A stretch of 64,000 bases of DNA from an uncultured Paracoccaceae bacterium. GTDB taxonomy: Bacteria > Pseudomonadota > Alphaproteobacteria > Rhodobacterales > Rhodobacteraceae. Position numbers and translations under genes: made by a program. Below, piece by piece: positions 18,613 through 26,089 of the stretch. Where the stretch lies: positions 23,147 to 87,146 of the forward strand of contig CANMQJ010000022.1 in assembly GCA_947500005.1 (NCBI GenBank), written 5' to 3'. Position 1 is the first letter of the stretch. Every line of letters begins with the position of its first letter. Under the pieces are notes generated by a model. The model saw nothing but the letters and a program-made list of their open reading frames with translations. It was not told the DNA's origin and made no database searches.

Positions 18613-20428
18613 CGCGCCCCCCGCTCACCGTCTCGCACCCGGCCAGGGGTCCGTCCGGTGCAAGCCACGCGGCGGGCACCCGGATCGGCATGTCCAGCAG
18701 GATCTGGGCATATGTCTTGGCCTGCGGATCGTATCTGAGCGAGGCGCTGCCGCCCCCGTCCAGAACGCGCGTGAGCAGGAAATTCACCGCGGAGAAACCC
18801 GGCATGACATGGCGCGAAACGCCGCCCTCGAGGAAATGGGCAAACCATTTCGCAACGCGCTCCTCGGTCACCTCGCCCATCAGGCGGGGCAGGAACGCGG
18901 GCCGGCGCGCGATCAGGCCGATATTCGCGTCGTCGCCCTTGTCTCCGCTGCGGCCCCCCGCGATCGCGCGCAGCCGGACGCAGGGATCGCCGTCCTCACT
19001 GGCGTCGATCACCGGTGCTTCGGCTGCTGGAACCTCGGGAGCCTCGTCGAAGACGCTGACCTCGACGGCCGTTGCGTCGCCATCCATGTGCAGGTGCACC
19101 GGCGTCTGGGTTTTCGGCCAGAGGAACGAGTGGACCCGCAGCACCGGTGCGGGCTTCGGGCGTCCGCCGAATGCGCCTGTCGTGCCTTGCGCTGTCGAGA
19201 CGGCCGGCGTCGCGAATTCGCGCGCGAAGATGTCCAGCGCCCTTGGGTCCGGATGCCGAAGTCCGATCTTCACCACGACCTCCCGGGCGCGATCGTTCCG
19301 GAACGCCGGACCGTAGCTGTCGCCGGCGCCGATGATCTCGATCGAGGTCGCGGAATAGGGCGCGTAACCCTGCTCCCGCATCAGGCGTTCCGTCCGCGCC
19401 ACCAGAGCCTCGGCCATGCGCCGACCCCGGGCCCCCGCGTCGCCCCCCGCCACAAGATACGTGCAGATCGTGCGAAACCCGTCATGCCAGGTGCCGCAGA
19501 CCTTGTAATCGGGGCCCGGCGGCCGCCCCTTGGCGCCCGTCACCGCCACGCGCCCCGGGCCATCCTGGACCAGCCTGACATCGCGGAAATCGCAGACCAC
19601 GTCGGGCAGCCTGTAGGACGCGGGATCGCCGATCTCGTAAACGATCTGCTCCGCCACCGTCTCGGGCGTGATCAGGCCGCCGGTGCCTTCGGGCTTGCCG
19701 ACCGTGAACCGGCCATCCGCCTCGCAGTCCACGAAGGGAAACCCCATGTCGGGCCAACCCGCCGCAACCTCTTCCCAGTCCGTGTTCAGGCCGCCCGCGC
19801 CCTGGGCGCCGCATTCGATGACATGCCCGGCAAGGCTTCCCTGGGCCAACCTGTCCCAGTCATCCTCTGCCCAGCCGAATTCGTGTATCAGCGGACCGAG
19901 CACCAGCGCGCTGTCAACGACACGCCCGGTGATCACCACCTCGGCGCCCGCCTCTAGGGCCCGAACAATGGCTATCGCGCCGAGATAGGCGTTGAGGCTG
20001 CGGAAAGCCTCCGGCATCCCGGCGCCCGTGAACATTTCGGGCCGGCCTGAAGCGCGGATCGCGGCCTCCGCATCGCTCAAGTCATCGCCGGTGACGACGG
20101 CAACCTTGAATTCGATACCGGCGTCCGCCGCCATCTCGTTGAAGGCATCGCGGCATGCCAGCGGGTTCATCCCACCGCTATTGGTAATCAGCTTGATGCC
20201 CTGGTCCCGGATCCGGGAAATCACTGGCTTCACGGAATCTATCCAGTCCGGGATGAAACCCGCAGTGTCGGACTTGGCCTTCATCCGCGCCAGGATCGCC
20301 ATCGTGACTTCGGCCAGATAGTCGCCGACGATGTAATCCATCCCCCCCGCCTCGACGAGTTGCCGCATCCCGTGAACCGTGTCGCCCCAGGCGGCCGATG
20401 CCCCGCCGATGCGAACTTTTCTGCTCAT
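18605..20428 (-). CDS. AtuA-family protein (DUF1446, acyclic terpene utilisation type)
   Basis: 607-residue cytoplasmic protein of the AtuA/DUF1446 family. It opens with KVRIGGASAAWGDT and contains VVITGRVVDSALVLGP and GCDAQ-type stretches (VIECGAQGAGG). A C-terminal module (about 500-600, with AIAGGRSGDKGDDANIGLIA) is often a separate small AtuA-like domain in other proteins. AtuA is required for citronellol/geraniol-type degradation in Pseudomonas, but its chemistry is not established. Here it sits between two crotonases, suggesting a branched or isoprenoid-like acyl-CoA route. Confidence 0.86.
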   Translation of the reverse strand: MSRKVRIGGASAAWGDTVHGMRQLVEAGGMDYIVGDYLAEVTMAILARMKAKSDTAGFIPDWIDSVKPVISRIRDQGIKLITNSGGMNPLACRDAFNEMAADAGIEFKVAVVTGDDLSDAEAAIRASGRPEMFTGAGMPEAFRSLNAYLGAIAIVRALEAGAEVVITGRVVDSALVLGPLIHEFGWAEDDWDRLAQGSLAGHVIECGAQGAGGLNTDWEEVAAGWPDMGFPFVDCEADGRFTVGKPEGTGGLITPETVAEQIVYEIGDPASYRLPDVVCDFRDVRLVQDGPGRVAVTGAKGRPPGPDYKVCGTWHDGFRTICTYLVAGGDAGARGRRMAEALVARTERLMREQGYAPYSATSIEIIGAGDSYGPAFRNDRAREVVVKIGLRHPDPRALDIFAREFATPAVSTAQGTTGAFGGRPKPAPVLRVHSFLWPKTQTPVHLHMDGDATAVEVSVFDEAPEVPAAEAPVIDASEDGDPCVRLRAIAGGRSGDKGDDANIGLIARRPAFLPRLMGEVTEERVAKWFAHFLEGGVSRHVMPGFSAVNFLLTRVLDGGGSASLRYDPQAKTYAQILLDMPIRVPAAWLAPDGPLAGCETVSGGRDV

Positions 20429-20453
20429 GCCGGTCTCCTCCCGCCTGATCCGG

Positions 20454-21248
20454 TCAGCCCGCCCATGCGGGTTTTCTCTTTTCCAGGAACGAAGCGACGC
20501 CTTCGCGGCCCTCCGCGCTCAGGAGGCACTGGGCAAAGCGGTCCCCGGCAAAATCCAGCATGCTGTCGGCATCGAGCGACCCGACCGCGAGCAGGATCTC
20601 CTTCGTGACGGCATTCGCACCCGGGGCGCAGCGCAGCACGGCCTTCCTGATGTCCGCCTCGAAAACACTCAACGCTTCGGCGTCCTCAACGACGGCGTTG
20701 GCGATCCCGACCCTCCCGGCCTCGTCCCCCTTGAAGCGCGCCCCCGTGAGCATGATCCGCCGGGCCTGCGCGAGACCGACGCGCCGCACGACATAAGGTG
20801 CGATCTGGGCTGGAGGGATGCCGATCATTGTCTCGGTAAGGGCGAACTGCGCATCCCGTGTCACCGCGACGATGTCGGCCGCGCAGGCGAGTCCCAGACC
20901 GCCAGCCATCGCGGCGCCTTCGACGAGCGCGACAACGACCTGGGGCTGCGTTTCGATGATGCGGAAAAGCCGCCCCGCGCCTTTGCTTATCTCCGCGACC
21001 TGTTCGTAGCTCTGACTTCCATCCGCAATGGCGCGGAACCCCTTCAGATCCCCTCCGGCACAAAAGGTGCCGCCCTTGCCGCGGATGGTGATGCCGCGGA
21101 TGGCTGGATCGGTTGCGGCGTCCGAGAGCCGTGCGGCCAGAGAATCGACCATCTCGGTCGACAGCGCGTTCCGGCTCTCCGGTCGGTTCAGCCAGAAGGT
21201 GAGCCAAGCCCCGTCACGCTGGGAAACGACCACGCCTGCATCCATCAT
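20454..21248 (-). CDS. Enoyl-CoA hydratase/isomerase family protein
   Basis: 264-residue crotonase. It has oxyanion motifs GGTFCAGGDLKGF and VEGAAMAGGLGLACAADI. The first hydratase Glu position is Gly (GGLGLA) but the second Glu is kept (FALTETMIG), as in several isomerase or lyase members. The start at 21248 is the first ATG after a GGTGG site; a TTG at 21266 opens a slightly longer frame and 21245 is another option. It is the promoter-proximal gene of the 11-gene operon and lies 23 bases downstream of a 14-bp palindrome. Confidence 0.83.
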   Translation of the reverse strand: MMDAGVVVSQRDGAWLTFWLNRPESRNALSTEMVDSLAARLSDAATDPAIRGITIRGKGGTFCAGGDLKGFRAIADGSQSYEQVAEISKGAGRLFRIIETQPQVVVALVEGAAMAGGLGLACAADIVAVTRDAQFALTETMIGIPPAQIAPYVVRRVGLAQARRIMLTGARFKGDEAGRVGIANAVVEDAEALSVFEADIRKAVLRCAPGANAVTKEILLAVGSLDADSMLDFAGDRFAQCLLSAEGREGVASFLEKRKPAWAG

Positions 21249-21270
21249 GAAGCCACCAATATTCAAAACA

Positions 21271-21284
21271 ACCAGTCTACTGGT
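21271..21284. promoter_or_regulatory. Candidate GntR operator palindrome ACCAGT-CT-ACTGGT
   Basis: Perfect 6-bp inverted repeat with a two-base centre, 23 bases before the first crotonase start. It fits the general GntR pattern of GT and AC flanked by variable inverted arms. The HutC-type regulator at 11660-12508 is the only intact regulator of this operon. No second copy was noticed in the window. Confidence 0.55.
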
Positions 21285-21301
21285 CTTTAGGCGTAATACA
21301 C

Positions 21302-21323
21302 CTCTCTTGGTTAGACAAGAGAG
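21302..21323. repeat. 8-bp inverted repeat CTCTCTTG / CAAGAGAG
   Basis: Perfect 8-bp arms around a six-base loop, just beyond the palindrome at 21271. It could be a second regulatory site or a small RNA hairpin. It lies between the operon promoter region and the IS256 remnant. Confidence 0.4.
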
Positions 21324-21440
21324 AAGCGGGCGCGCGGCCGCTCTGCGTCGATGGAGTAAAGAACAAAGGTCTCGACGCTCACCCCCGGCAGCACCCGCAA
21401 GGCAACAGCGGTATCCTGTGCTCTGCCTCCTGGGTCTCCT

Positions 21441-21663
21441 GGGTAGTGTCCCGAGAAGTGGTGTAGGAACCGGCGTCCACCTGCTTCTTCATAGCTGGTG
21501 TCGCTCGGTCATTGGGCGGCGATCATCGCGCCCACGTTCGAATCGTTGCACACGGCGGTCAGCTTTTCCACCGGCATGTAGCGGCGTGAGACGGCCCACT
21601 CGTCATTTTGCTCGAGCATCAGTGCCCCGACGAGACGGATGACGGCCTCGCGGTTTGGGAAGA
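21441..21663 (-). mobile_element. IS256-family transposase remnant, C-terminal end and terminal repeat
   Basis: Minus-strand sequence reads PNREAVIRLVGALMLEQNDE and VSRRYMPVEKLTAV, the C-terminal end of IS256-family transposases, with a stop at 21509. Beyond the stop, around 21441-21470, is an end-like GGGTAGTGTCCCGAGAAG stretch. About 50 codons survive; the rest was removed where the IS3 element begins. Confidence 0.7.
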
Positions 21664-21747
21664 TGAGCTACCCCCCCCCCGAAATTCGGACACTGACATA
21701 AGCTACGATTTTCAGTCTGCTGGTCTTCTAAGAGAAGGAGATCAGAG

Positions 21748-22077
21748 ATGTCGAAACGGAAGCAGCACGCGGCTGAGTTCAAGGCGAAGGTCGCGCTGGA
21801 AGCCCTGAAAGGCGAGGAGACGGCCGCCGAACTGGCGAGCCGGTTCGGGGTGCATCTTGAACCGACAGGACATGCAAAGCATGTCCGATAGGCGACGATG
21901 ATCCATCAATGGAAGCGGGCCCTGCTCGAAGGTGCTTCCGGCGTGTTTGAGCGCGGGGGCCGCAAGAGATCCGAGATCGACGAGGAGCAGGTGAAGGAGC
22001 TCCACGCCAAAATAGGGGAGCTGGCGGTGGCCAACTCTTTTTTGGAAAGAAAGCTGAAGCCCTGGGGCGGGAAGTGA
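21748..22077 (+). pseudogene. IS3 orfA (HTH) interrupted by a 36-base insertion with hairpin and stop
   Basis: Reads SKRKQHAAEFKAKVALEALK, then ASRFGVH. It is broken by 36 in-frame bases ending in TAG, and resumes TMIHQWKRALLEGASGVFE through to a stop at 22077. A ribosome binding site (AGAGAAGGAG) precedes the ATG. The inserted bases contain the hairpin at 21868-21886 and fall in the turn of the helix-turn-helix. Only a truncated 47-residue product could be made. Confidence 0.75.
21868..21886. repeat. Hairpin GGACATGC-aaa-GCATGTCC inside IS3 orfA
   Basis: Perfect 8-bp arms with a three-base loop, lying in 36 extra bases absent from normal orfA sequence. It is one of two palindromes that disrupt transposase genes in this window. 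Confidence 0.65.
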
Positions 22078-22968
22078 GGCGCGGCATGATCGAGCCTGAC
22101 CACCCGGATCTGTCGATCGGCCAGCAGTGCAAGCTGCTGTCGATCGCGCGCTCGTCTTTCTATTACACCCCCAAGGGCGAGACCGAACAGAACCTCGGCC
22201 TGATGCGGCAGATCGACGAGCAGTTCCTGGAGACCCCGTTCTTCGGTGTTCGCCAAATGACCTGGCGCCTGCGCAATGACGGGCATCTCGTGAACGAGAA
22301 GCGGATACGCCGGCTGATGCGCCTGATGCCGATCTATCAGAAGCCCAACACAAGCAGGCCGGCGAAGGGCCGCAAGACCTATCCTTACCTTTTGAAAGGG
22401 CTGCGCGTGGAACGCCCGAACCAGGTCCCCCTCTCGGGATCATGCTGCGCATGACCCTGCCGGGCAGCGGGTGCTCGGACATCACCTACCTGCCCATGCG
22501 GCGCGGGTTCCTCTACCTCGTGGCGATCATGGACTGGCACACGCGCAAGGTTCTGTCCTGGCGGATCTCGAACACCCTGGAGGCCGACTTCTGCGTCGAA
22601 GCGCTGAACGAGGCCATCCACAAGTTCGGCCCGCCCGAGATCATGAACACCGATCAGGGCAGCCAGTTCACGTCTTTCGCCCGGACCGACCGCCTCCGCC
22701 GATCCGGCGTGCGGATCTCGATGGATGGGAAAGGCCGGTTCCTCGACAACATCTTCATCGAGCGGCTATGGCGGACCCTGAAATACGAGTGCGTCTATCT
22801 GCATGCCTGGGAGACAGGATCGGAGACGAAGGCGGCCATCCGGAAATGGATGACCTTCTAAAACCACCAGCGCCTCACTCAGCCCTGAGCGGAAAGCCAC
22901 CGGCGCTGGTCTATTGGCAGAGAAATGATATCAACCAACCCGATCAGCAGGTGCAACGAGTAGCTTAA
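22074..22968 (+). pseudogene. IS3 orfB (DDE integrase) with frameshift and premature stop
   Basis: First part reads MIEPDHPDLSIGQQCKLLSI and stays open to about 22440. After a frameshift the catalytic part reads CSDITYLPMRRGFLYLVAIM, NTDQGSQFTSFA and NIFIERLWRTLKYECVYLHA, so all three DDE residues remain. A TAA at 22859-22861 interrupts the end (KWMTF, then NHQRLTQ). The element is unlikely to be active. Confidence 0.78.
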
Positions 22969-22972
22969 ATTA

Positions 22973-23038
22973 GGGTGCTATATACATAACTAGCCAAAAA
23001 TCTCTTGCGGGCCATGGCTAGTTACGTATATAGCACCC
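22973..23038. repeat. Long AT-rich inverted repeat, 23-bp arms with one mismatch
   Basis: Left arm 22973-22995 (starts GGGTGCTATATAC, ends AACTAGCC) pairs with right arm 23016-23038 (GGCTAGTT to TAGCACCC), with one A/G difference. The spacer is 20 bases. It lies six bases outside the right end of IS3 copy 1. It could be a MITE-like element, an end of another transposon, or a strong hairpin. No T-run marks it as a plain terminator, although a T-rich stretch follows the right arm. Confidence 0.7.
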
Positions 23039-23514
23039 AATTTTTTATATCTTTGAATATATTGATTTTTTCCGGAGCTCATCCGCCAAACGAAGCAGCC
23101 CTTGATCATCATCGAGAACGAGGTCGACAGACTCCTGACCTCTCTGCGGCTTCTTGCATCGGACGCGCCAATCGAGCATGATCAAGGCCCACGGAAACGT
23201 GTTGGACCGGTCCGTCGCGAGGCCATGGGCGCACTGTTGACATCGACCGGCCCACACCCTTGCCATCCGTTGAACCAAGCACCGTGGAGGTGGCCCGGGA
23301 GTCCCGAAACCGGAGGCCGATGCCGCCGGTCTGAGCCTCCCAGGGTGGCAGAGAACCAGACCTTTCCCCGGGAACGATCGGCACGCGCAACCCTGACCAG
23401 CTAGCAGGGGTCCTGCGACTGAGCCCGACTCTCACCGCCGCCTGCGCTGATCTTGTCGAAACCCGTGTGTTTCCGTAAGTTTGGTCCGTAACATGAATGA
23501 AACCGAGGTGATCG
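23039..23514. other. Non-coding or degenerate stretch
   Basis: No convincing gene. It starts AT-rich (to about 23075), then returns to high GC. Open frames here lack ribosome binding sites and recognisable motifs. A purine-rich GAGGTGATCG just before 23515 serves the small gene that follows. Confidence 0.4.
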
Positions 23515-23760
23515 ATGCCGGCTTGGTTGAGTATCCGCGATATCGGCAAAGACCGAAAGAAAGCCATCGAACTCGAGGCCAGGCAAACCGGCATGTCCGT
23601 TGTGGACCTCGTCCGGAAATGGATTGACGCTGGCATCGCGCAATCGAAAGCCGATCTCGAACGCGCCTCCTGGATCCTGGCCGCGAAGGCGGGGCTCACC
23701 GACGAGGCGCGGGATTTGCAGCGGAGTGGTCCAAGGCTTGCTCGCTTCCGCCGAGGGTAA
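23515..23760 (+). CDS. Small hypothetical protein, possible ribbon-helix-helix-like
   Basis: 81 residues, preceded by a strong ribosome binding site (GAGGTGA, about six bases from the ATG). The first half (LSIRDIGKDRKKAIELEARQ, then TGMSVVDLVRKWIDAGI) has the length and pattern of a short strand followed by two helices, as in Arc/CopG antitoxins, but no family could be assigned. The frame stops in TAATG, so a following frame from 23760 could be coupled. No toxin partner was recognised. Confidence 0.5.
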   Translation: MPAWLSIRDIGKDRKKAIELEARQTGMSVVDLVRKWIDAGIAQSKADLERASWILAAKAGLTDEARDLQRSGPRLARFRRG

Positions 23761-24146
23761 TGACAGGCCCGCGGCCGGGAAACGCTCACCATCTGCACGA
23801 TGCCGCCGAACTCGCCCGATATAAGTGTGGCGATCTCGGGATCGGGACGCTCGAGGTCCTGTGGGCGCCAGTTGTGCCGCGCCCGGAATGGGCGGCGTCA
23901 TTCCCCGAGCGGAATATTCCCCCTTTCAAGAAATCTGATGTCATCGTCATGGCCTGGCTTCCGGCATTTCCCGGTACAGAACTCGGACCTGAAGGGGTAA
24001 AGACCGCCTGGCGGGACGGCATCGTTTCTGTCGTACCCCCGGGTCCTTCGGAAACATGATAATCCTCCAGGTTGCGCAATGCCTGTATTCCGAAACCTCC
24101 TCACGCCCAATATCATAGGAACGGTACTTTGTGGGGGTCGGAAGCC
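23761..24146. other. Stretch without a recognisable gene
   Basis: An open frame of 99 codons starts at 23760 in a TAATG overlap but matches nothing known. It may be coupled to the small gene before it, or be chance. No repeats or RNA genes were seen. Confidence 0.3.
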
Positions 24147-24320
24147 ATGCCGAAGAAGGACAAGAGGCAATCGAGCCGGGTGGCGACTGCAAGCGGGATG
24201 GATGCCTCTGCAAAGGGGGGTGTGGATGCCCTTGGTGATGCATTGTCGGAACCCACTCCGCAGGAGAACGAGTATTTCGCTGCTCGAACAGCCTTGGGGC
24301 CTGGGTGCTGGCATGAATGA
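24147..24320 (+). CDS. Small hypothetical protein, coupled to an exonuclease fragment
   Basis: 57 codons starting MPKKDKRQSSRVATASGMDA, Lys/Ser-rich at first and acidic later. Its stop overlaps the start of the exonuclease-like fragment within GCATGAATGATG, which suggests an old two-gene unit. No family recognised. Confidence 0.35.
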   Translation: MPKKDKRQSSRVATASGMDASAKGGVDALGDALSEPTPQENEYFAARTALGPGCWHE

Positions 24321-24465
24321 TGACGGGGAACTTCTGGTGCGGTCCGGACCCGTGTTCATCGACTTCGAAGCGTCATCGTGGAGCAAACGGAGTTGGCTGA
24401 TCGAGGTTGGGCTCGCGTGGATCGAAACCGGTCAGGTGATCGTCGAAAGCAAGCTCATCAGGGGC
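24313..24465 (+). pseudogene. 3'-5' exonuclease-like protein, N-terminal fragment cut by IS6
   Basis: About 50 codons read VRSGPVFIDFEASSWSKRSW, then LIEVGLAWIETGQVIVESKLI. FIDFEAS matches exonuclease motif I, with both metal-binding acids (D and E) present. The frame then runs straight into IS6 transposase sequence near 24462, so everything after motif I is lost. A DNA polymerase III epsilon-like small exonuclease is the likely original. Confidence 0.6.
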
Positions 24466-24834
24466 CAGCCCGGTGTTCTGGTGACGGATAAACTGCGATC
24501 CTACGGTGCAGCCAAGGCACAGATCGCACCCGGAATCGAACACCACCAGCACAACGGCTTGAACAACCGAACCGAGGCCTCCCACCGGCATACCCGAAGA
24601 CGCGAGAAGAGCCTGGGCCGGTTCAAATCCCCGCGCCAAGCACAGCAGTTTCTATCCGCGCACGATCAGGCCGCCAGTCTGCTTCGCCCGAAGCGCCACC
24701 GCCTGTCCGCAGTCTCATGCCGCCGCGCAAGGCATGACGCATTCTCACTGTGGGCCGGCTATTCCGCCGAATTGGCAGCTTGAAATTCGCCGTCACCAAT
24801 AAACTCAGCCTGACGTCAGCAACCTGACAAAGCC
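24462..24834 (+). mobile_element. IS6-family transposase remnant, C-terminal part with right terminal repeat
   Basis: Reads VLVTDKLRSYGAAKAQIAPG, then GLNNRTEASHRHTRRREKSL and LLRPKRHRLSAVS, ending at a stop at 24783. It includes the second catalytic Asp and the final Glu of IS6 enzymes but lacks the first half. The right end at about 24817-24834 reads, on the opposite strand, GGCTTTGTCAGGTTGCTG, matching 16 of 18 bases of the left end at 9293-9310. The element stops 13 bases from the LacI-family gene. Confidence 0.78.
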
Positions 24835-24847
24835 CTCGTGCTAAGCC

Positions 24848-25855
24848 TCAACGGGCGGGGATGTTCTCGCGGAACACGACTTGGAGCCGGGGCAGGTATT
24901 CCGGCTCCATCGATCCCTTGACGGAAGAGGCGAGCAGGCGGACGATCTCGCGCGCCTCCACCCGCGGGTTCTGGTCGATCACCGCATCCATCGTCCGGTC
25001 CAGCAGCATGAGCCGCGTGGCATCCGTCAGGTCATGCCCGATGAACACCACGTCCCGTTCCCGCCGCGCCTCGCGCAGCGCCCGCGCGATGCCCTGGTTG
25101 CCCGAGCCGATGCTGTAGATGCCCGAGATGTCGCCCCGCTCGAGGAAGCGCATCGTTTCGGAATAGGCGAGATCCCGGTCGTCGCTGACCTCGGCCGTGC
25201 CTGCGATGCGCATCTCGGGGAATTCCTCGGACAGGATCGAGCGCACGCCCATCTCGCGCTCCTCGTGGCCACGATAGGCCAGCGAGCCGATGAACACCGC
25301 CACGTTATGGGGCCCCGGCGGCAGGAACCGGCCCAGAAGCATCCCCGCCAGCCGCCCGGCCGCGCGGTTGTCGACGCCCACATAGCCGACCTTGTCCACC
25401 GTCGGGATGTCCGAGACCAGCGTTGCCACCCGCACCCCGGACCCGGCCAGGTCGTTGATCGCCTCGCGCACCTGTGGGTGATCCAGCGCGATCACCCCCA
25501 CCGCGTCCGAACGGCCCCGCAACTCGGCCAGCCGCGCCGACAGCCGGTCGGGGTCGAACCCCTCGATCTCGTGGATCTTGGCCGACACGTCGCCGCGCGC
25601 CAGGCTCTCCTCGATCAGGTGCTTCCTGAGCGTCCGCATGAACGAGTTGCTGCCCGCCGGCAGCACGAAATCGAGGCGCACACTCGGGCCCGCCCCATCC
25701 GCCGCCTGCGGACCGAAATAGCCAAGGTCGCGCGCCACCCGCATGACGATCTCGCGGGTGCGCGGACGCACGCCCTCGCGATCGTTGAGGACACGGTCCA
25801 CCGTCGCGGCCGAGACCCCGGCCTCGCGGGCGATCTGGGAAACCGTGGTGCGCAT
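24848..25855 (-). CDS. LacI-family transcriptional regulator
   Basis: 335-residue sugar-responsive repressor. Residues 1-55 are the LacI helix-turn-helix and hinge (TVSQIAREAGVSAATVDRVL); the rest is a type I periplasmic-binding-like sensor (GVIALDHPQVREAINDLA, GYVGVDNRAAGRLAG, IGSGNQGIARALREA). The DRVLN form of the recognition helix resembles regulators of ribose- or inositol-type sugars. The start at 25855 has AAAGGATC before it; a frame to 25888 exists without one. It is divergent from the ABC transporter gene and likely controls it through the sites at 25879-25919. Confidence 0.9.
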   Translation of the reverse strand: MRTTVSQIAREAGVSAATVDRVLNDREGVRPRTREIVMRVARDLGYFGPQAADGAGPSVRLDFVLPAGSNSFMRTLRKHLIEESLARGDVSAKIHEIEGFDPDRLSARLAELRGRSDAVGVIALDHPQVREAINDLAGSGVRVATLVSDIPTVDKVGYVGVDNRAAGRLAGMLLGRFLPPGPHNVAVFIGSLAYRGHEEREMGVRSILSEEFPEMRIAGTAEVSDDRDLAYSETMRFLERGDISGIYSIGSGNQGIARALREARRERDVVFIGHDLTDATRLMLLDRTMDAVIDQNPRVEAREIVRLLASSVKGSMEPEYLPRLQVVFRENIPAR

Positions 25856-25878
25856 GCTGATCCTTTCGCGGCTCGTAA

Positions 25879-25919
25879 ATGCAATCAAAAAACATCATTC
25901 TTATGATGGGATGCAATCA
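25879..25919. promoter_or_regulatory. LacI-type operator region: palindrome plus spaced direct repeats
   Basis: A perfect palindrome CATCATTCTTATGATG (25893-25908) is framed by two identical ATGCAATCA repeats at 25879-25887 and 25911-25919, 32 bases apart (three helical turns). It lies 24-64 bases before the LacI-family start and upstream of the divergent transporter. This suits autoregulation and joint control of both directions. Confidence 0.6.
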
Positions 25920-26089
25920 TAAATTCTACGCGCTCCCTAAAAAACCGCTCGTATGGCGGTCAACGGACCCCAAATAAGGAAAAATGATGTGAAATGAGGT
26001 TTTTTGAAGATTGTGGCCGACCACCGCTGCGAGGATGCTGTCTCTCATCGGATAGCGCGTCCGGGAGGGGCGCCACCAGGGAGGAAACA

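Larger units (their letters stand above)
21664..22967 (+). mobile_element. Decayed IS3-family insertion sequence, copy 1
   Basis: About 1.3 kb bounded by short inverted ends TGAGCTAC (21664) and GTAGCTTA (to 22967). It carries orfA and orfB of an IS3-type element, both broken. A run of ten C residues (21671-21680) lies inside the left end. It interrupts the IS256 remnant. Confidence 0.78.

Noticed and set aside
18365..19957. Plus-strand open frame of 530 codons opposite the AtuA-family gene
   Set aside because: No family features or ribosome binding site; the AtuA reading on the other strand is conserved.
21671..21680. Run of ten C residues as a phase-variable tract
   Set aside because: It lies at the end of a dead IS element, not in a live gene, and long homopolymers are prone to base-call error.
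22973..23038. Integron attC site
   Set aside because: No RYYYAAC/GTTRRRY core pair at the arm ends and no integrase or cassette array nearby.
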